This document shows positions 40,917 through 49,761 of a stretch of 64,000 nt of DNA, piece by piece. A model generated the notes under the pieces. The model worked only from the letters and a program-made list of their open reading frames with translations, searched no databases and had not been told where the DNA came from. Position 1 is the stretch's first letter. Each line of letters opens with the position of its first letter. The position numbers and the translations under genes were made by a program. This DNA is from UBA2386 sp046306335 (GTDB lineage: Bacteria; Planctomycetota; UBA1135; UBA2386), in the NCBI GenBank assembly GCA_046306335.1, contig JBKDXM010000044.1, positions 1-64,000 of the forward strand, read 5' to 3'.

Positions 40917-41882
40917 GTGAAGATCCTCGTCGTGATCGTGAACTACCGCGCCGCGGCGCTGGTCGCCCGCTGCCTGCAGACGCTGGCCGGCGAGCGCGCG
41001 GCGCTGCCCGACCTGCGCGTGGTCGTCGTCGACAATCCGGGCGGTGACGACGACGCACAGGCGCTGCGCACGGCGGTGGCGGCACAGCGGTTCGGCGATT
41101 GGGTCGAGGTGCGGGCCATGCCGCGCAACGGCGGCTTCTCCTACGGGATCAACGCCGGCGTGCAGCCCGCCATGACGGGTCCGGACGCGCCGGACGCGTT
41201 CCTGCTGCTGAACCCCGACACGTACGTGCGGCCGGGCGCGGTCGCGGCGCTCGCCGCCTTCCTCGCCGCCCGACCCGATGTCGGCATCGCCGGCAGCCGG
41301 CTCGAGGACGAGGACGGCACCGTGCAGCATTCGCGGTTCCGCTTCCCCGGCGTGCTCAGCGCGCTCGACGAAGGCTGCCAGTTCGGCCCCGTGCATCGGC
41401 TGCTGCGCCGCTTCGCGACGTGCCCGCCGATCGTCGACCATCCCCACCGCGTCGACTGGCTGTCCGGCGCGTGCATGCTCGTGCGCCGCGAGGTGTTCGC
41501 GCGCGTCGGGTCGTTCGACGAGGGCTTCTTCCTCTACTTCGAGGAACTCGACTTCGCGCGCCGCGCGCACGCGCTCGGCATCGCGTCGTGGCAGGCGCCG
41601 GCGAGCCGCATCGTGCACCTCGTCGGGCGCAGCACCGGCGTCACCGTGCGCGATCGCCGGCCGCCGCGCCTGCCGGCGTACTGGTTCGAGTCGCGCGCGC
41701 GCTACTTCCGGAAGCACCACGGCCGCCTGTACCGCGTCGCGGTCGACCTGGCCTTCGTCGGCGGCAGGCTGTTCGGCGAGGCGCTGCGCATCGCGCGGCG
41801 GCGGCCGCCCAACGCGCCGCCGCGGCTGCTCGGCGACTTCACGCGCCATCTGCTCGGCCTGCCGGCCGGCGAACGGCGCTGA
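40917..41882 (+). CDS. Rhamnosyltransferase-like glycosyltransferase family 2
   Basis: A 321-residue GT-A transferase from GTG 40917. ILVVIVNYRAAALVARCLQTL, VVVVDNPGGDD, RNGGFSYGINAG and LLLNPDTYVRPGA (DxD-like NPD) are typical of the WcaE/rhamnosyltransferase (RfbF-like) subgroup. VDWLSGACMLVRREVFARVGSFDEGFFLYFEELDFARRA supplies the acceptor loop and catalytic base. The last 100 residues are basic and amphipathic, likely resting on the membrane. It diverges from the PKS gene, so the two ends of the lipid/sugar pathway are controlled from one intergenic region. Confidence 0.93.
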   Translation: MKILVVIVNYRAAALVARCLQTLAGERAALPDLRVVVVDNPGGDDDAQALRTAVAAQRFGDWVEVRAMPRNGGFSYGINAGVQPAMTGPDAPDAFLLLNPDTYVRPGAVAALAAFLAARPDVGIAGSRLEDEDGTVQHSRFRFPGVLSALDEGCQFGPVHRLLRRFATCPPIVDHPHRVDWLSGACMLVRREVFARVGSFDEGFFLYFEELDFARRAHALGIASWQAPASRIVHLVGRSTGVTVRDRRPPRLPAYWFESRARYFRKHHGRLYRVAVDLAFVGGRLFGEALRIARRRPPNAPPRLLGDFTRHLLGLPAGERR

Positions 41883-41956
41883 CGGCGGCGGTCGCGCCGC
41901 GGGCCGGAGCGCGCCACCGCGCGGGCGGGCGGGCGGGCGCCGCGCCGATCAGGCGC

Positions 41957-44161
41957 TCACTGCAGCACGCCGCCGAGCAGGCGCGCGCCGGCGGTGCGCA
42001 CCGCGTCGATCGCCTCGCGCACGGCGGCCTTGCCGCCGACCACCCGCTGCACGACGACATGGGCCCCGTCGAGCACGCCGAGCACGGAGCGGCCCTCGGG
42101 CCGCAGGCTCACGTCCGGCAGCTCGACGATGACGAAGCGGTGCATGGCGGCGAGACGGTCGAGCAGTGCCGCGAACTGCGGGCCCGCCATCGGGTGCGGC
42201 ACGACCGCCCCGACACGGCCGGCGGGCAGGTACGAGAGGCCCTGCACCGGCGTGGCGACGATCGCGTCGGCGAGCGGGAACTCGCCGCGCATCGCCTCGC
42301 TCCAGCCGCACTGATGGTCGAGGCCGAGGCGCTGACCGAGCCACGACGGTCCTTCCATGGTCCCGACGTAGCACACCTTCTCGCCGCCGTGCGCGGCGAG
42401 GCCGACGGCGAGCGCGGCGGCGGCGCGCCCGGCGCTGGCGCCTTCGCCGCACGGCACGAAGCCGATCCGCAGGCCCTCGGTCTTGCGGCGCTCGTAGGGC
42501 AGCTTGGACCAGAAGCGGGCGATGTCGTCGCGGATCTCGGCGAGCGCGGCGGGCAGCATCCACGGCATGCCGGAGCCGCCGTCGCCGCTGACGACGGCGC
42601 CTTCGTCCGGCACGCCGAGCAGGGTCAGTTCCTCGCGCAAGCGGACGCGGCGGTCGAGCAGGCCGAGCAGCGCGACGAGGCCGATCGCCGCCGCGAGGCC
42701 GCCGACGGCGCCCATGCCGAGCAGCATGCCGCGGCGCGGCGCGATCTTGACGCCGTCCATCGTGCCGAGGTGCATCACGCCGACGTTGCTGAGCTTGACC
42801 TGCTCGAGCCGCTGCACGGCGCGCAGGTTGCTGACGCTGGCCGCGAGGCCGTCGGCGAAGGCGCGCCGCTGCGCGTGCTCCTCCTCCATCGCGCGCAGTT
42901 CCGCCGCCATGCTTTCGAGTTCGTCGAGCCGCTTGCGGTTGGTCGCGCGCGCCTCGCTGGTGCGGTCGCGCTCCGTCTGCTTGGAGCGCAGCGAGACCTG
43001 CAGGTCGGCGATGTGCTCGCAGGTGCGCACGTAGACCGGGTTCTCCTCCTCGATCGGCGGCGTCTGCAGCTTGGGCTCGGTACTGGCGATGCGGCCATCG
43101 ATGTCCTTGATCTGCTCCTCGAAGCGCGCGCGGCGGGCGCGCTTCTCCTCCGCGCCGCCCTCGCCGCGCTCGCTGGCGAGCAGGTCGTCGCGCAGCTTGG
43201 CGCGCGACTGCGTCAAGGCCAGGAACTCGGGGTTGTCGACCCAGGTGCGCGAGCCGCTGCTCGCCCGCGTCGGCGTCAACCGGGCGAGGTGCTCGGCCTG
43301 CGCCGCGAGCGCCGACTCCAGGCTGCGCGCCTCGATGTCGAGCTTGTCGACGAGGCGGTCGAGCTCGGCGATGTAGGAGACCAGGCGCTCGTGCTCGGTT
43401 TTGTAGTCGCTGACGCCGCGCTTGTTGCGGAACGCGCGCAGCCGCTCCTCGGCGGCCGCGAGGTCGCGGCGCGCGTTGGCGAGCTCGGCCTCCAGCTGTT
43501 CCTGCGACGACAGCTTCTCGAACACCTGCCGGTGCCAGTCGATCGCCGCGTCCAGCGCCCCGTCGACGACCTTCTTGGCCAGCTCCGGCGTGTGCGAGGT
43601 GTAGACGAACGTCACGACGCTCGCGTTGGACTCGGGGAACATCAGCAGCGAGTTCTGCAGCACCGTCGCCGCGCCCTGCGGCAGGCTGCCGCCGCCGGCG
43701 GGATCGCCGCCGCCGAACCACCACGACTGGAAGGCGTGGAAGATCTGCTTGCCGGAGCCGCTGCCCTCGGCGTCCTTGGCGGGGTCGTAGGGCGCCAGCA
43801 CCACGTCGGCGCCGAGGTTCTTGACGACGAGCTCGAAGTACTCCGGGGCCGTCAGCGCCTGCAGCACGTTCTGCACCGCCTCGCGCGAGCCGCCGGTGCG
43901 CGGCACGAGCGCGCCGCCGCTGAGCACCGTGTCGGGCGACATGGCCTCGCGCACGCCCGGCCGGACGTACAGCTTGCCGATCGACCGGAACTGGTTGGCG
44001 GTGGCGAGGCCGCGGAACAGACCGAACGCCACGCCCGCGACGAGCCCCGCGACCAGCAGCCAGCGGTGGCGCAGCAGGCTGGCCAGCACCACCGGCCGCA
44101 GCAGGGCGAGCTTGCCCGGCCCCGCCGGCTCCAGCTCGTCGTCCTGGTTGGTCGGGTTCAT
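41957..44161 (-). CDS. Wzz/GNVR-type chain-length protein with degenerate tyrosine-kinase domain
   Basis: A 734-residue inner-membrane polysaccharide co-polymerase. Membrane helix 1 about 31-50, periplasmic coiled coil about 190-450 (long Glu/Arg/Leu heptads such as EAELANARRDLAAAEERLRAF), helix 2 about 476-500. A cytoplasmic domain of BY-kinase/ParA type follows. Where active enzymes have a Walker A GxxxGKS/T this one reads PCGEGASAGRAAAALAVGLA (about 568-587), lacking the lysine and the Ser/Thr. FVIVELPDVSLRP takes the Walker B place. No tyrosine cluster ends the protein. So it probably sets chain length and assembles with Wza without kinase activity. Its ATG overlaps the Wza-like stop by one base (TGATG). 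Confidence 0.9.
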   Translation of the reverse strand: MNPTNQDDELEPAGPGKLALLRPVVLASLLRHRWLLVAGLVAGVAFGLFRGLATANQFRSIGKLYVRPGVREAMSPDTVLSGGALVPRTGGSREAVQNVLQALTAPEYFELVVKNLGADVVLAPYDPAKDAEGSGSGKQIFHAFQSWWFGGGDPAGGGSLPQGAATVLQNSLLMFPESNASVVTFVYTSHTPELAKKVVDGALDAAIDWHRQVFEKLSSQEQLEAELANARRDLAAAEERLRAFRNKRGVSDYKTEHERLVSYIAELDRLVDKLDIEARSLESALAAQAEHLARLTPTRASSGSRTWVDNPEFLALTQSRAKLRDDLLASERGEGGAEEKRARRARFEEQIKDIDGRIASTEPKLQTPPIEEENPVYVRTCEHIADLQVSLRSKQTERDRTSEARATNRKRLDELESMAAELRAMEEEHAQRRAFADGLAASVSNLRAVQRLEQVKLSNVGVMHLGTMDGVKIAPRRGMLLGMGAVGGLAAAIGLVALLGLLDRRVRLREELTLLGVPDEGAVVSGDGGSGMPWMLPAALAEIRDDIARFWSKLPYERRKTEGLRIGFVPCGEGASAGRAAAALAVGLAAHGGEKVCYVGTMEGPSWLGQRLGLDHQCGWSEAMRGEFPLADAIVATPVQGLSYLPAGRVGAVVPHPMAGPQFAALLDRLAAMHRFVIVELPDVSLRPEGRSVLGVLDGAHVVVQRVVGGKAAVREAIDAVRTAGARLLGGVLQ

Positions 44162-44901
44162 CAGGTCGTCGGGATGAAGATCGGCAGCGGGATCATCTGG
44201 CGGATGTACTTGTCGACGAAGATGTCGACGTCGTCGATCGCCGTGTTCGGCACGAAGATGATGTCGCGCGCCTGCACGTAGATCGGCGGCGCGGCGCCCC
44301 ACTGGTAGATGTCGGCGTCGAGCCGCCACGAACGCATCTCGCCGGTGGCCAGGCGACGGACGAGCACGACGTTGCGCAGGTTCGCGGTCGCCTTCAGGTG
44401 TCCGCCCGCGGCCGAGATGGCCTCGATGAGGGTGTAGGTCGGACCGGTGAGCTCGACGTTGCCGGGCCGCGTCACCTCGCCGACGATGTACGCCGAGCCG
44501 TGCGCCGGGGCTTCCCCGGAGCCGACGAGGTCGAGGCTGAGCGGCCGCTCGACCGGCACGTCGGTGTTGACCGACGCGTACAGCGTGGTGAGCCGCTCGT
44601 CGGCCTGCGCCAGGGTCAAGCCGGCGATCGGCACGTCGTCGAGGCCGAGGAAGGCGCCGTTGCCGTCCGGACGGATGCGCACCTCCTGGTTCCACTCGAT
44701 CTTGTTCAGGAAGGTGACCTTCACCGTGTCGCCGGCCTGCAGCAACGCGGCGCCGACGCTGCGCGTGGCGTTGATCGACTCGGCCAGGTCGGCGATCGGG
44801 TAACCGGTCGCCGAACAGGCGCCGAGCAGGGCGACCGCCGCGCCCGCGAGCAAGCGGCGCAGCAGCGGCGGACGGCGACGGGACGTCGGGGAGTGCGCCA
44901 T
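44161..44901 (-). CDS. Wza-like polysaccharide export lipoprotein (PES/SLBB)
   Basis: A 246-residue outer-membrane export protein. Basic signal with lipobox ending at Cys29 (ALLGACSATG). The polysaccharide-export domain covers about 50-140 (LQAGDTVKVTFLNKIEWNQEVRIRPDG, AGLTLAQADERLTTLY), then one SLBB domain (YIVGEVTRPGNVELTGPTYTLIEAISAAGG). It ends with VQARDIIFVPNTAIDDVDIFVDKYIRQMIP, an amphipathic helix like the one Wza uses to span the outer membrane. It is shorter than Wza and has fewer SLBB repeats. Upstream TAACCT (complement of 44914-44919) is a likely -10. Confidence 0.92.
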   Translation of the reverse strand: MAHSPTSRRRPPLLRRLLAGAAVALLGACSATGYPIADLAESINATRSVGAALLQAGDTVKVTFLNKIEWNQEVRIRPDGNGAFLGLDDVPIAGLTLAQADERLTTLYASVNTDVPVERPLSLDLVGSGEAPAHGSAYIVGEVTRPGNVELTGPTYTLIEAISAAGGHLKATANLRNVVLVRRLATGEMRSWRLDADIYQWGAAPPIYVQARDIIFVPNTAIDDVDIFVDKYIRQMIPLPIFIPTT

Positions 44902-44913
44902 GGCGAATGAGGA

Positions 44914-44919
44914 AGGTTA
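44914..44919 (-). promoter_or_regulatory. -10-like hexamer before the Wza-like gene
   Basis: Read on the minus strand, TAACCT lies 12 bases before the ATG at 44901. It would let wza-wzz be transcribed separately from the upstream wecG-type operon, whose last gene ends at 44974. Confidence 0.45.
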
Positions 44920-44973
44920 CCCGCGCCGACGGCGATCGACCATGGACGAAACACGGCGCGACGCCAGCGCGGT

Positions 44974-45468
44974 TCAGACCGTCCGGTCGCACCGGCGCAA
45001 GCCGCCGACGACTCCAATCGAGACGAGGCACCACGCGCCGGCTTCGATGGCGAGGCCGAGCGCGGAGTCGAACAGCCAGACAAGTCCCGGCAGCAGGCGG
45101 CAACCGACGAACGCGAGCGCGAGCGCGAGCCCGGCGCAGGCGATCGCCTTGTGGCGGTCGAAGGCGCGGTCGCGGCGGGCCGCCCACCAGACCGCGGCAA
45201 CGGCCAAGCACGTGCCGACGGCGAGCAGCGCGACCTTCGCCAGCGGGCGTTGCGCGTCGAAGCCGAAGGCGTGCAAGGCAACGCCGGCGACTTCCTTGCC
45301 CAGGCGGAAGCAGGCGCTCTGGAGATCGAACCACTCGTCGACCGCAGCCAGCACGCAGCCGGCGGTGACGAGCCACCAACAGCCGCGCGGTCCGCGGCAG
45401 CGGGCCACCAGCGCGATGGCCGCGACCGCCAGCAGCAGCCACGCCGACTGCATCACGAGGTCCATCAT
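44974..45468 (-). CDS. Small four-helix membrane protein (paralogue A)
   Basis: A 164-residue protein of about four hydrophobic helices. ATG 45468 overlaps the stop of the gene before it (ATGA). The central segment DEWFDLQSACFRLGKEV...FDAQRPLAKVALLAVG aligns with RWNIGLLELGREL...YDDRMVLKVALATL in the preceding gene: aromatic/charged residues, '(L)G(K/R)E', a Tyr/Phe-Asp turn and 'KVAL'. Topology and length also match, so the two look like old tandem paralogues. No known family is recognised. Position inside a polysaccharide export operon suggests a membrane role in assembly or flipping. Confidence 0.75.
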   Translation of the reverse strand: MMDLVMQSAWLLLAVAAIALVARCRGPRGCWWLVTAGCVLAAVDEWFDLQSACFRLGKEVAGVALHAFGFDAQRPLAKVALLAVGTCLAVAAVWWAARRDRAFDRHKAIACAGLALALAFVGCRLLPGLVWLFDSALGLAIEAGAWCLVSIGVVGGLRRCDRTV

Positions 45469-45956
45469 GTCGCCTCCGTCGGCACGCGACCGCGGCGGAC
45501 GCTCCACGCCACGCCGGCCAGGAACGCGCCCTCGGCGAGGTACCGCCCCGGCTGCGTCGTCGCGAACGCGAGGTACGACTCGCCGATCGAGAAGGTCTCG
45601 ACGCCGAGCAGCGCGCACTGCAGCGCCACCGCGAGCAGCGCGACGCGGCGCTCGCTGGCGCGCACCCGCAGGAGGCAGGCGAGCGCCGCGCCGACGGCGA
45701 GCGCCAGCAACGTCGCGAGCGCGACCTTGAGCACCATGCGGTCGTCGTAGACGCCGGACGCGCGCAGCAGTTCGCGGCCGAGTTCGAGCAAGCCGATGTT
45801 CCAGCGCACCGCCCGCAGCGACGCGAACAGCAGCGCCGCCGCGGCGACGCCGCGCCAGAGCCCGCCCGGCAGCCGGCGGCGCCGGATGGCCACGGCGATG
45901 GCGAGCCAGCCGACCACCAGCGCCGCGCGCGCTGCCCAGTACAGGCCCGCGCTCAC
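45465..45956 (-). CDS. Small four-helix membrane protein (paralogue B)
   Basis: A 163-residue protein from GTG 45956, which overlaps the stop of the WecG-type gene (GTGA); its own stop overlaps the next start (ATGA). It has four hydrophobic helices with a conserved-looking internal stretch RWNIGLLELGRELLRASGVYDDRMVLKVALATL between helices two and three, shared in outline with paralogue A. There is no lipobox or catalytic motif. Strict coupling on both sides means it is made in step with its neighbours, likely as part of one membrane complex. Confidence 0.77.
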   Translation of the reverse strand: MSAGLYWAARAALVVGWLAIAVAIRRRRLPGGLWRGVAAAALLFASLRAVRWNIGLLELGRELLRASGVYDDRMVLKVALATLLALAVGAALACLLRVRASERRVALLAVALQCALLGVETFSIGESYLAFATTQPGRYLAEGAFLAGVAWSVRRGRVPTEAT

Positions 45957-46774
45957 GGCCGCGCCCCCGCGCCCCGCGCGCGCGTCCCGGCGGCGCGCGC
46001 GAACAACGCCACCGCGAACGGCAGACCGTCGACGAGATACCGCCGCGCCAGCCGCCGCGGCTCCTGCACGAGGCGGTGCAGCCATTCGAGGCCGAGGCGC
46101 TGCAGCCAGCGCGGCGCGCGCTGCACGTCGCCGGCGACGAAGCTGAAGCTGATGCCCACACCGAGCCACCACGCCGCCGGCAGCGCCGCGCGCAGGTCGC
46201 GGATGACGAACTCCTGCTTCGGCGAGCCGAGCGCGACGAAGACGAGGTCGGGGCGCGCGGCGGCGAGGCGCGCGCGCAGCGCCGCCATCGCGGCAGCGTC
46301 CTGGTCGAAGCCGAACGGCGGGCACTCGATTCCGGCGATGCGCAGCGCCGGCGACGCAGCGCACAGCCGCGCCGCGGCGGCCTCGGCCGCGCCTGGATCG
46401 CCGCCGAGCAGGAAGACGCTGCGGTCGGCGGCGGCGGCGGCGGCCGGCAGGCTGCGCATCAGGTCGCTGCCGGCGACGCGGCCCTTCACCGGCGTGCCCT
46501 GGATGCGGCAGGCCCACACCACCGGCATGCCGTCGACGGTGACGACGTCGGCGGCGGCGTAGACGTCGCGGAACGGCCCCGGCTGCTGCAGCCGGCGCCC
46601 GTGGTCGAGGTTGGCGGTGGCGACGACGCCGCCGCGACCGGCCGCCAGTTCGCCGAGCACGTGCGCGATGCACTGCGCCTCGTCGATCGCGTGCAGCCGC
46701 ACGCCGGCGAGCGTGACGCTCGGCAGCGCGGGCGGTGCGGCGGTGGCGGCGGCAGGAGCGGCGGGCACGGTCAT
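45953..46774 (-). CDS. WecG/TagA/CpsF-family glycosyltransferase
   Basis: A 273-residue GT26 enzyme. ATG 46774 gives a normal N-terminus; upstream frame is unconserved. Family landmarks: VVATANLDHGRRLQQ (usual 'T.N..H' box), VVTVDGMPVVWACRI, KGRVAGSDLMRSL with its catalytic-type Asp, VFLLGGDPGAAE, PDLVFVALGSPKQEFVI and the C-terminal basic membrane-binding helix (PRWLQRLGLEWLHRLVQEPRRLARRYL). The family adds the second sugar (ManNAc(A)-type) onto lipid-linked GlcNAc. It opens the run wecG-type, two small membrane proteins, Wza-like, Wzz-like. Confidence 0.93.
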   Translation of the reverse strand: MTVPAAPAAATAAPPALPSVTLAGVRLHAIDEAQCIAHVLGELAAGRGGVVATANLDHGRRLQQPGPFRDVYAAADVVTVDGMPVVWACRIQGTPVKGRVAGSDLMRSLPAAAAAADRSVFLLGGDPGAAEAAAARLCAASPALRIAGIECPPFGFDQDAAAMAALRARLAAARPDLVFVALGSPKQEFVIRDLRAALPAAWWLGVGISFSFVAGDVQRAPRWLQRLGLEWLHRLVQEPRRLARRYLVDGLPFAVALFARAAGTRARGAGARP

Positions 46775-46898
46775 CGCAGGGGAGCAGCATCGCCCCGCGC
46801 CTGCGCAGCGGCAACTGACCGGACCGCGGCGCGCGCGAACGCCGGCGCGACGGAGCGCCGGCGAGCGGCAGGGCGCGGCCGCCGCGCGCCGGGCGCGG

Positions 46899-49583
46899 TC
46901 AGTAGCCGGCCGCGGCGGGCAACTGCAACTCGACCGCGATCGGCGGTCCGGCGACCGCCTCGATCTTGCGCAGCGTGAGCCAATGCGCGGCGAGCGGGTC
47001 TCTGTCGCCGCGGGCATTCGCTTCCCGCCAGAGCGCCTGCTGCGCATGCGGTTCGGCGAGCGCCTTCGGCAGCACGCGCAGGGTCAGCGTGTCGGGCACG
47101 ACCTCGGTCACGGTGACGCCGGCAGCGTCGGTCGGCGTCAGGCGCGTGCCATCGCCGGAGCCGCGCAGGAAGACCGCCACGCCCTCGACCGGTTTGCCGG
47201 TCGCGCCGAGCACCGTGATGCGCAGCGCGGCGCTGGCGATGGCGAACGTCTGCGTCGTGGTCTGGCCGCGCACGACGTGGACGACGGTCGGGCACGGCAA
47301 GCTCACCCACTCGCCCGACGGCGTCTCCTTGTAGGCATGCACGCGGTACTCGCCCGCGAGCAGGTCCGCCCGGAAGCGCCCCTCGGCGTCGGTCTTCGCG
47401 TTCGTCTGTTCGCCGGCGCCCATCAGGTGGACGACGCCGCTCGCGAACGGCTGGCCATTGAGGAACACAAGGCCTTCGAGCGCGCCGGGCAGCACGAAGG
47501 AGAGATCGAGGTCCTGCGTCGTCGTTACGTCGTCGGCGAGCTGCACCTTGGCGCTGCGGAAGAGACGGATGTTGGCGGTGTTGCCGCTGCGGATCCAACC
47601 GGTGACTTCGACCTGCCACTGGCCGGGCGGCAGGCCGGTCGCGTCGAAGGCGCCGTCGTCGGCGATGCGCAGTGCGGCGAGTTCGTCCGTGCCCCCCTGG
47701 TTCAGCGGGAAGCGCCGCCATTGCTCCGTGGACAGCGACAGCCGTGGCCGATACCCCACGGGGAAGGCGTCGCTGGCCACGCCGTTGGCGAGGCGGCGCA
47801 GTTCGGCGACGGCCTCGGGCGGCACGATCTTGCCGACGAGCCGCGCGCCGCGGCTGACGCGCACCACGAGTTCGCCGTCGGCGTCGAGGCGGATGCCCGA
47901 TTGGCGCAGTGGCACGTGCCCGGGCCCGGGCGCGTACAGCGCGAGGTCGCGATCGCCGGGCCCGCGCAGTTCGACGCGGCCGTCGGCACCGGTCGTGCCC
48001 TCGCTCAGCACGAGTGCGCACGCCGCATGGCTGTTCATCACCCACTGCTCGCGCCGCAGGAGCATGCGCTGCTCGTCGAGCGGCGCGCCGAACGGATCGC
48101 ACAGTTGCACCACGGCGCCGGCGACCGGCGCGTCGTCCGTCGCGATGACGCGCACCGTGCGCCGCGCCGCCGGCAGCGCGCGCAGGTCCATGCGCCGCGG
48201 CCCGCCGTCCTGGCGGAACGGCACGTGCAGCGACTCGAACCCGGTCGACGCCGGGAAGTCGACCATCAGCAACCAGTCGCCGCGGTTCAGCCCGGGGACG
48301 ACGACCGTGCCGTCCTCGTGCCTGCCTTGCGCACGCGCCCGCAGTTGCGAAGAACTCCAATGGCCACGATCGCGCGGGACGAGGTACACCGCGAAGGCCT
48401 CCACCGGCGCGGCCGCCGCGTCCGTGACGCGCAGCGTCAACGCCGGCGCGCGCACGGCGCGCAGTTCGACGTCGACGCTGCCCCACGGCACTTCGCGGCG
48501 CGCGGACGCTTCGTCGACTTCGAAGTCGTCGGCAACCACGGTGAGGACGGCGATCTTCGACCGGCCTCGCGGCTCGTCCCTCTGCCGCAGTTCGAACGTG
48601 CCATCCTCGTTGGAGTACGTGCGGGTCGAGCCGATCCTGTCCTCGACGAGCACGTCGTGCACCGGGGCGCCGGTCTCGTCGAGCAAGCGGCCGCGGATCG
48701 TCGCGACGGCACGCGGCTGCGCCACGACGACGGTGAGAGACTCCATCGGCCGGTCGGCCGCCAGCGTCACCTGCTTCGGCGACTGCAGCAGGAGGTGTTT
48801 GGTGCCGACCTCGTACTCGCCCGCCGGCAGGCAGTCGCGCGCGGTGAACGTGCCGTCCGGGCCGCTGACGACCTGCGTACCCCAGTTCGGCCCGACGCGG
48901 TCGAACTCGTTGGCTTGATCGAAACGGCGAGCCAGCGTCACGTACGCCTTCGCCATCGGCGCCCCGCTGGCGTCGACGACGCGGCCGGTGACCAGGATGC
49001 CCGGCGCCATCACCACGTCGCCGACGTCCGTCGTCGAGCCCTCCGCGAGCGTCCTCCAGCGCCCGCTCATCCCGCCGCGCCCATCGCGGCGCACGCTCAG
49101 CGCGAACTGGAACGGCGGCGGCGGCCAGAACGTGAAGGCAAAGCGCCCGTCGCCGTCCGTCGTCACCGCGGGCGGGGCCTGCCATGCGGGTGCTTCGGCG
49201 TGGTCGCGCATCCACTCGTCCATGCGCAAGCTGTTGGCCTCCCAGCCGGAGAGGCCGACCGTGCAGCCCGCGAGCGGCGCGCCCGACGGGTCGACGCAGC
49301 GGCCGCGCAGCGTCGCCTGCTTGGTCGACACGGTCGGCGCAGCGACGCGCTCCGCTTCGGGCGACGCGGCGTCGGCGCTGGCCGACGCCACCGGCGCCGG
49401 CGCCGCGGGCACGGCGAGTGGTTCCTCGCTGGGCAGCGCCGGCGCCGCCGTGGCGGGTTGCGCGCGCAGCGCGTCGCTGGGCGGCGGGACGCTGTCGCGC
49501 GGGCCGAGCAGGGTCCAGGCGACGACGACCGCGACGGCGAGCAACACCGCGACGACGAGGGAGCGACGGGTCGTGTGGGTCAT
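46899..49583 (-). CDS. Membrane-anchored protein with repeated carboxypeptidase-regulatory-like domains
   Basis: An 894-residue protein from ATG 49583. A basic N-terminus and one hydrophobic helix (about 8-27) act as signal anchor; a Pro/Ala/Ser linker reaches about 85. Then several beta-sandwich modules of the CarboxypepD_reg/Cna-B type repeat along the chain, each with 'G-x-V/C-x-D-x-x-G-x-P-(L/M)-x-x-A/C-x-V' and 'T-D-x-D-G-R-F' strands (e.g. LRGRCVDPSGAPLAGCTVGL, VTGRVVDASGAPMAKAYVTL, IRGRLLDETGAPVHDVLVED, KTDAEGRFRADLLAGEYRVHAY). No catalytic domain is evident. It is probably a periplasmic or surface adhesive scaffold. It lies 124 bp upstream of the export operon. Confidence 0.85.
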   Translation of the reverse strand: MTHTTRRSLVVAVLLAVAVVVAWTLLGPRDSVPPPSDALRAQPATAAPALPSEEPLAVPAAPAPVASASADAASPEAERVAAPTVSTKQATLRGRCVDPSGAPLAGCTVGLSGWEANSLRMDEWMRDHAEAPAWQAPPAVTTDGDGRFAFTFWPPPPFQFALSVRRDGRGGMSGRWRTLAEGSTTDVGDVVMAPGILVTGRVVDASGAPMAKAYVTLARRFDQANEFDRVGPNWGTQVVSGPDGTFTARDCLPAGEYEVGTKHLLLQSPKQVTLAADRPMESLTVVVAQPRAVATIRGRLLDETGAPVHDVLVEDRIGSTRTYSNEDGTFELRQRDEPRGRSKIAVLTVVADDFEVDEASARREVPWGSVDVELRAVRAPALTLRVTDAAAAPVEAFAVYLVPRDRGHWSSSQLRARAQGRHEDGTVVVPGLNRGDWLLMVDFPASTGFESLHVPFRQDGGPRRMDLRALPAARRTVRVIATDDAPVAGAVVQLCDPFGAPLDEQRMLLRREQWVMNSHAACALVLSEGTTGADGRVELRGPGDRDLALYAPGPGHVPLRQSGIRLDADGELVVRVSRGARLVGKIVPPEAVAELRRLANGVASDAFPVGYRPRLSLSTEQWRRFPLNQGGTDELAALRIADDGAFDATGLPPGQWQVEVTGWIRSGNTANIRLFRSAKVQLADDVTTTQDLDLSFVLPGALEGLVFLNGQPFASGVVHLMGAGEQTNAKTDAEGRFRADLLAGEYRVHAYKETPSGEWVSLPCPTVVHVVRGQTTTQTFAIASAALRITVLGATGKPVEGVAVFLRGSGDGTRLTPTDAAGVTVTEVVPDTLTLRVLPKALAEPHAQQALWREANARGDRDPLAAHWLTLRKIEAVAGPPIAVELQLPAAAGY

Positions 49584-49761
49584 GCGAGCAGCGCCAAGCA
49601 GGACGGGAAGGTGGCGAGCGAGCCTTCCCCGGCCGCCGCCGCCGCCATCATGCCATCCGCGCACGAACCCGCCATTGGCGCGGGGCGTGTCCGGCGGGAT
49701 TGCGGGTCGCTGCCCGGCGGCTGTCCGGCTGCTGCCTGGCCGTTCGCGCCGCCCGCGCGCG

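Noticed and set aside
40701..41849. N-terminal extension of the PKS to an upstream ATG
   Set aside because: The extra 383 residues are antisense to a clear GT2 gene and show no fold; GTG 40700 sits just before the KS.
41920..41941. GGGC tandem run as a possible terminator or G-quadruplex
   Set aside because: Too short and simple to separate from the GC-rich background; no complementary arm is nearby.
41099..44281. A 1060-residue plus-strand frame opposite the Wzz-like gene
   Set aside because: Only unconserved Arg/Ala/Gly runs; opposite strand has a coherent membrane protein.
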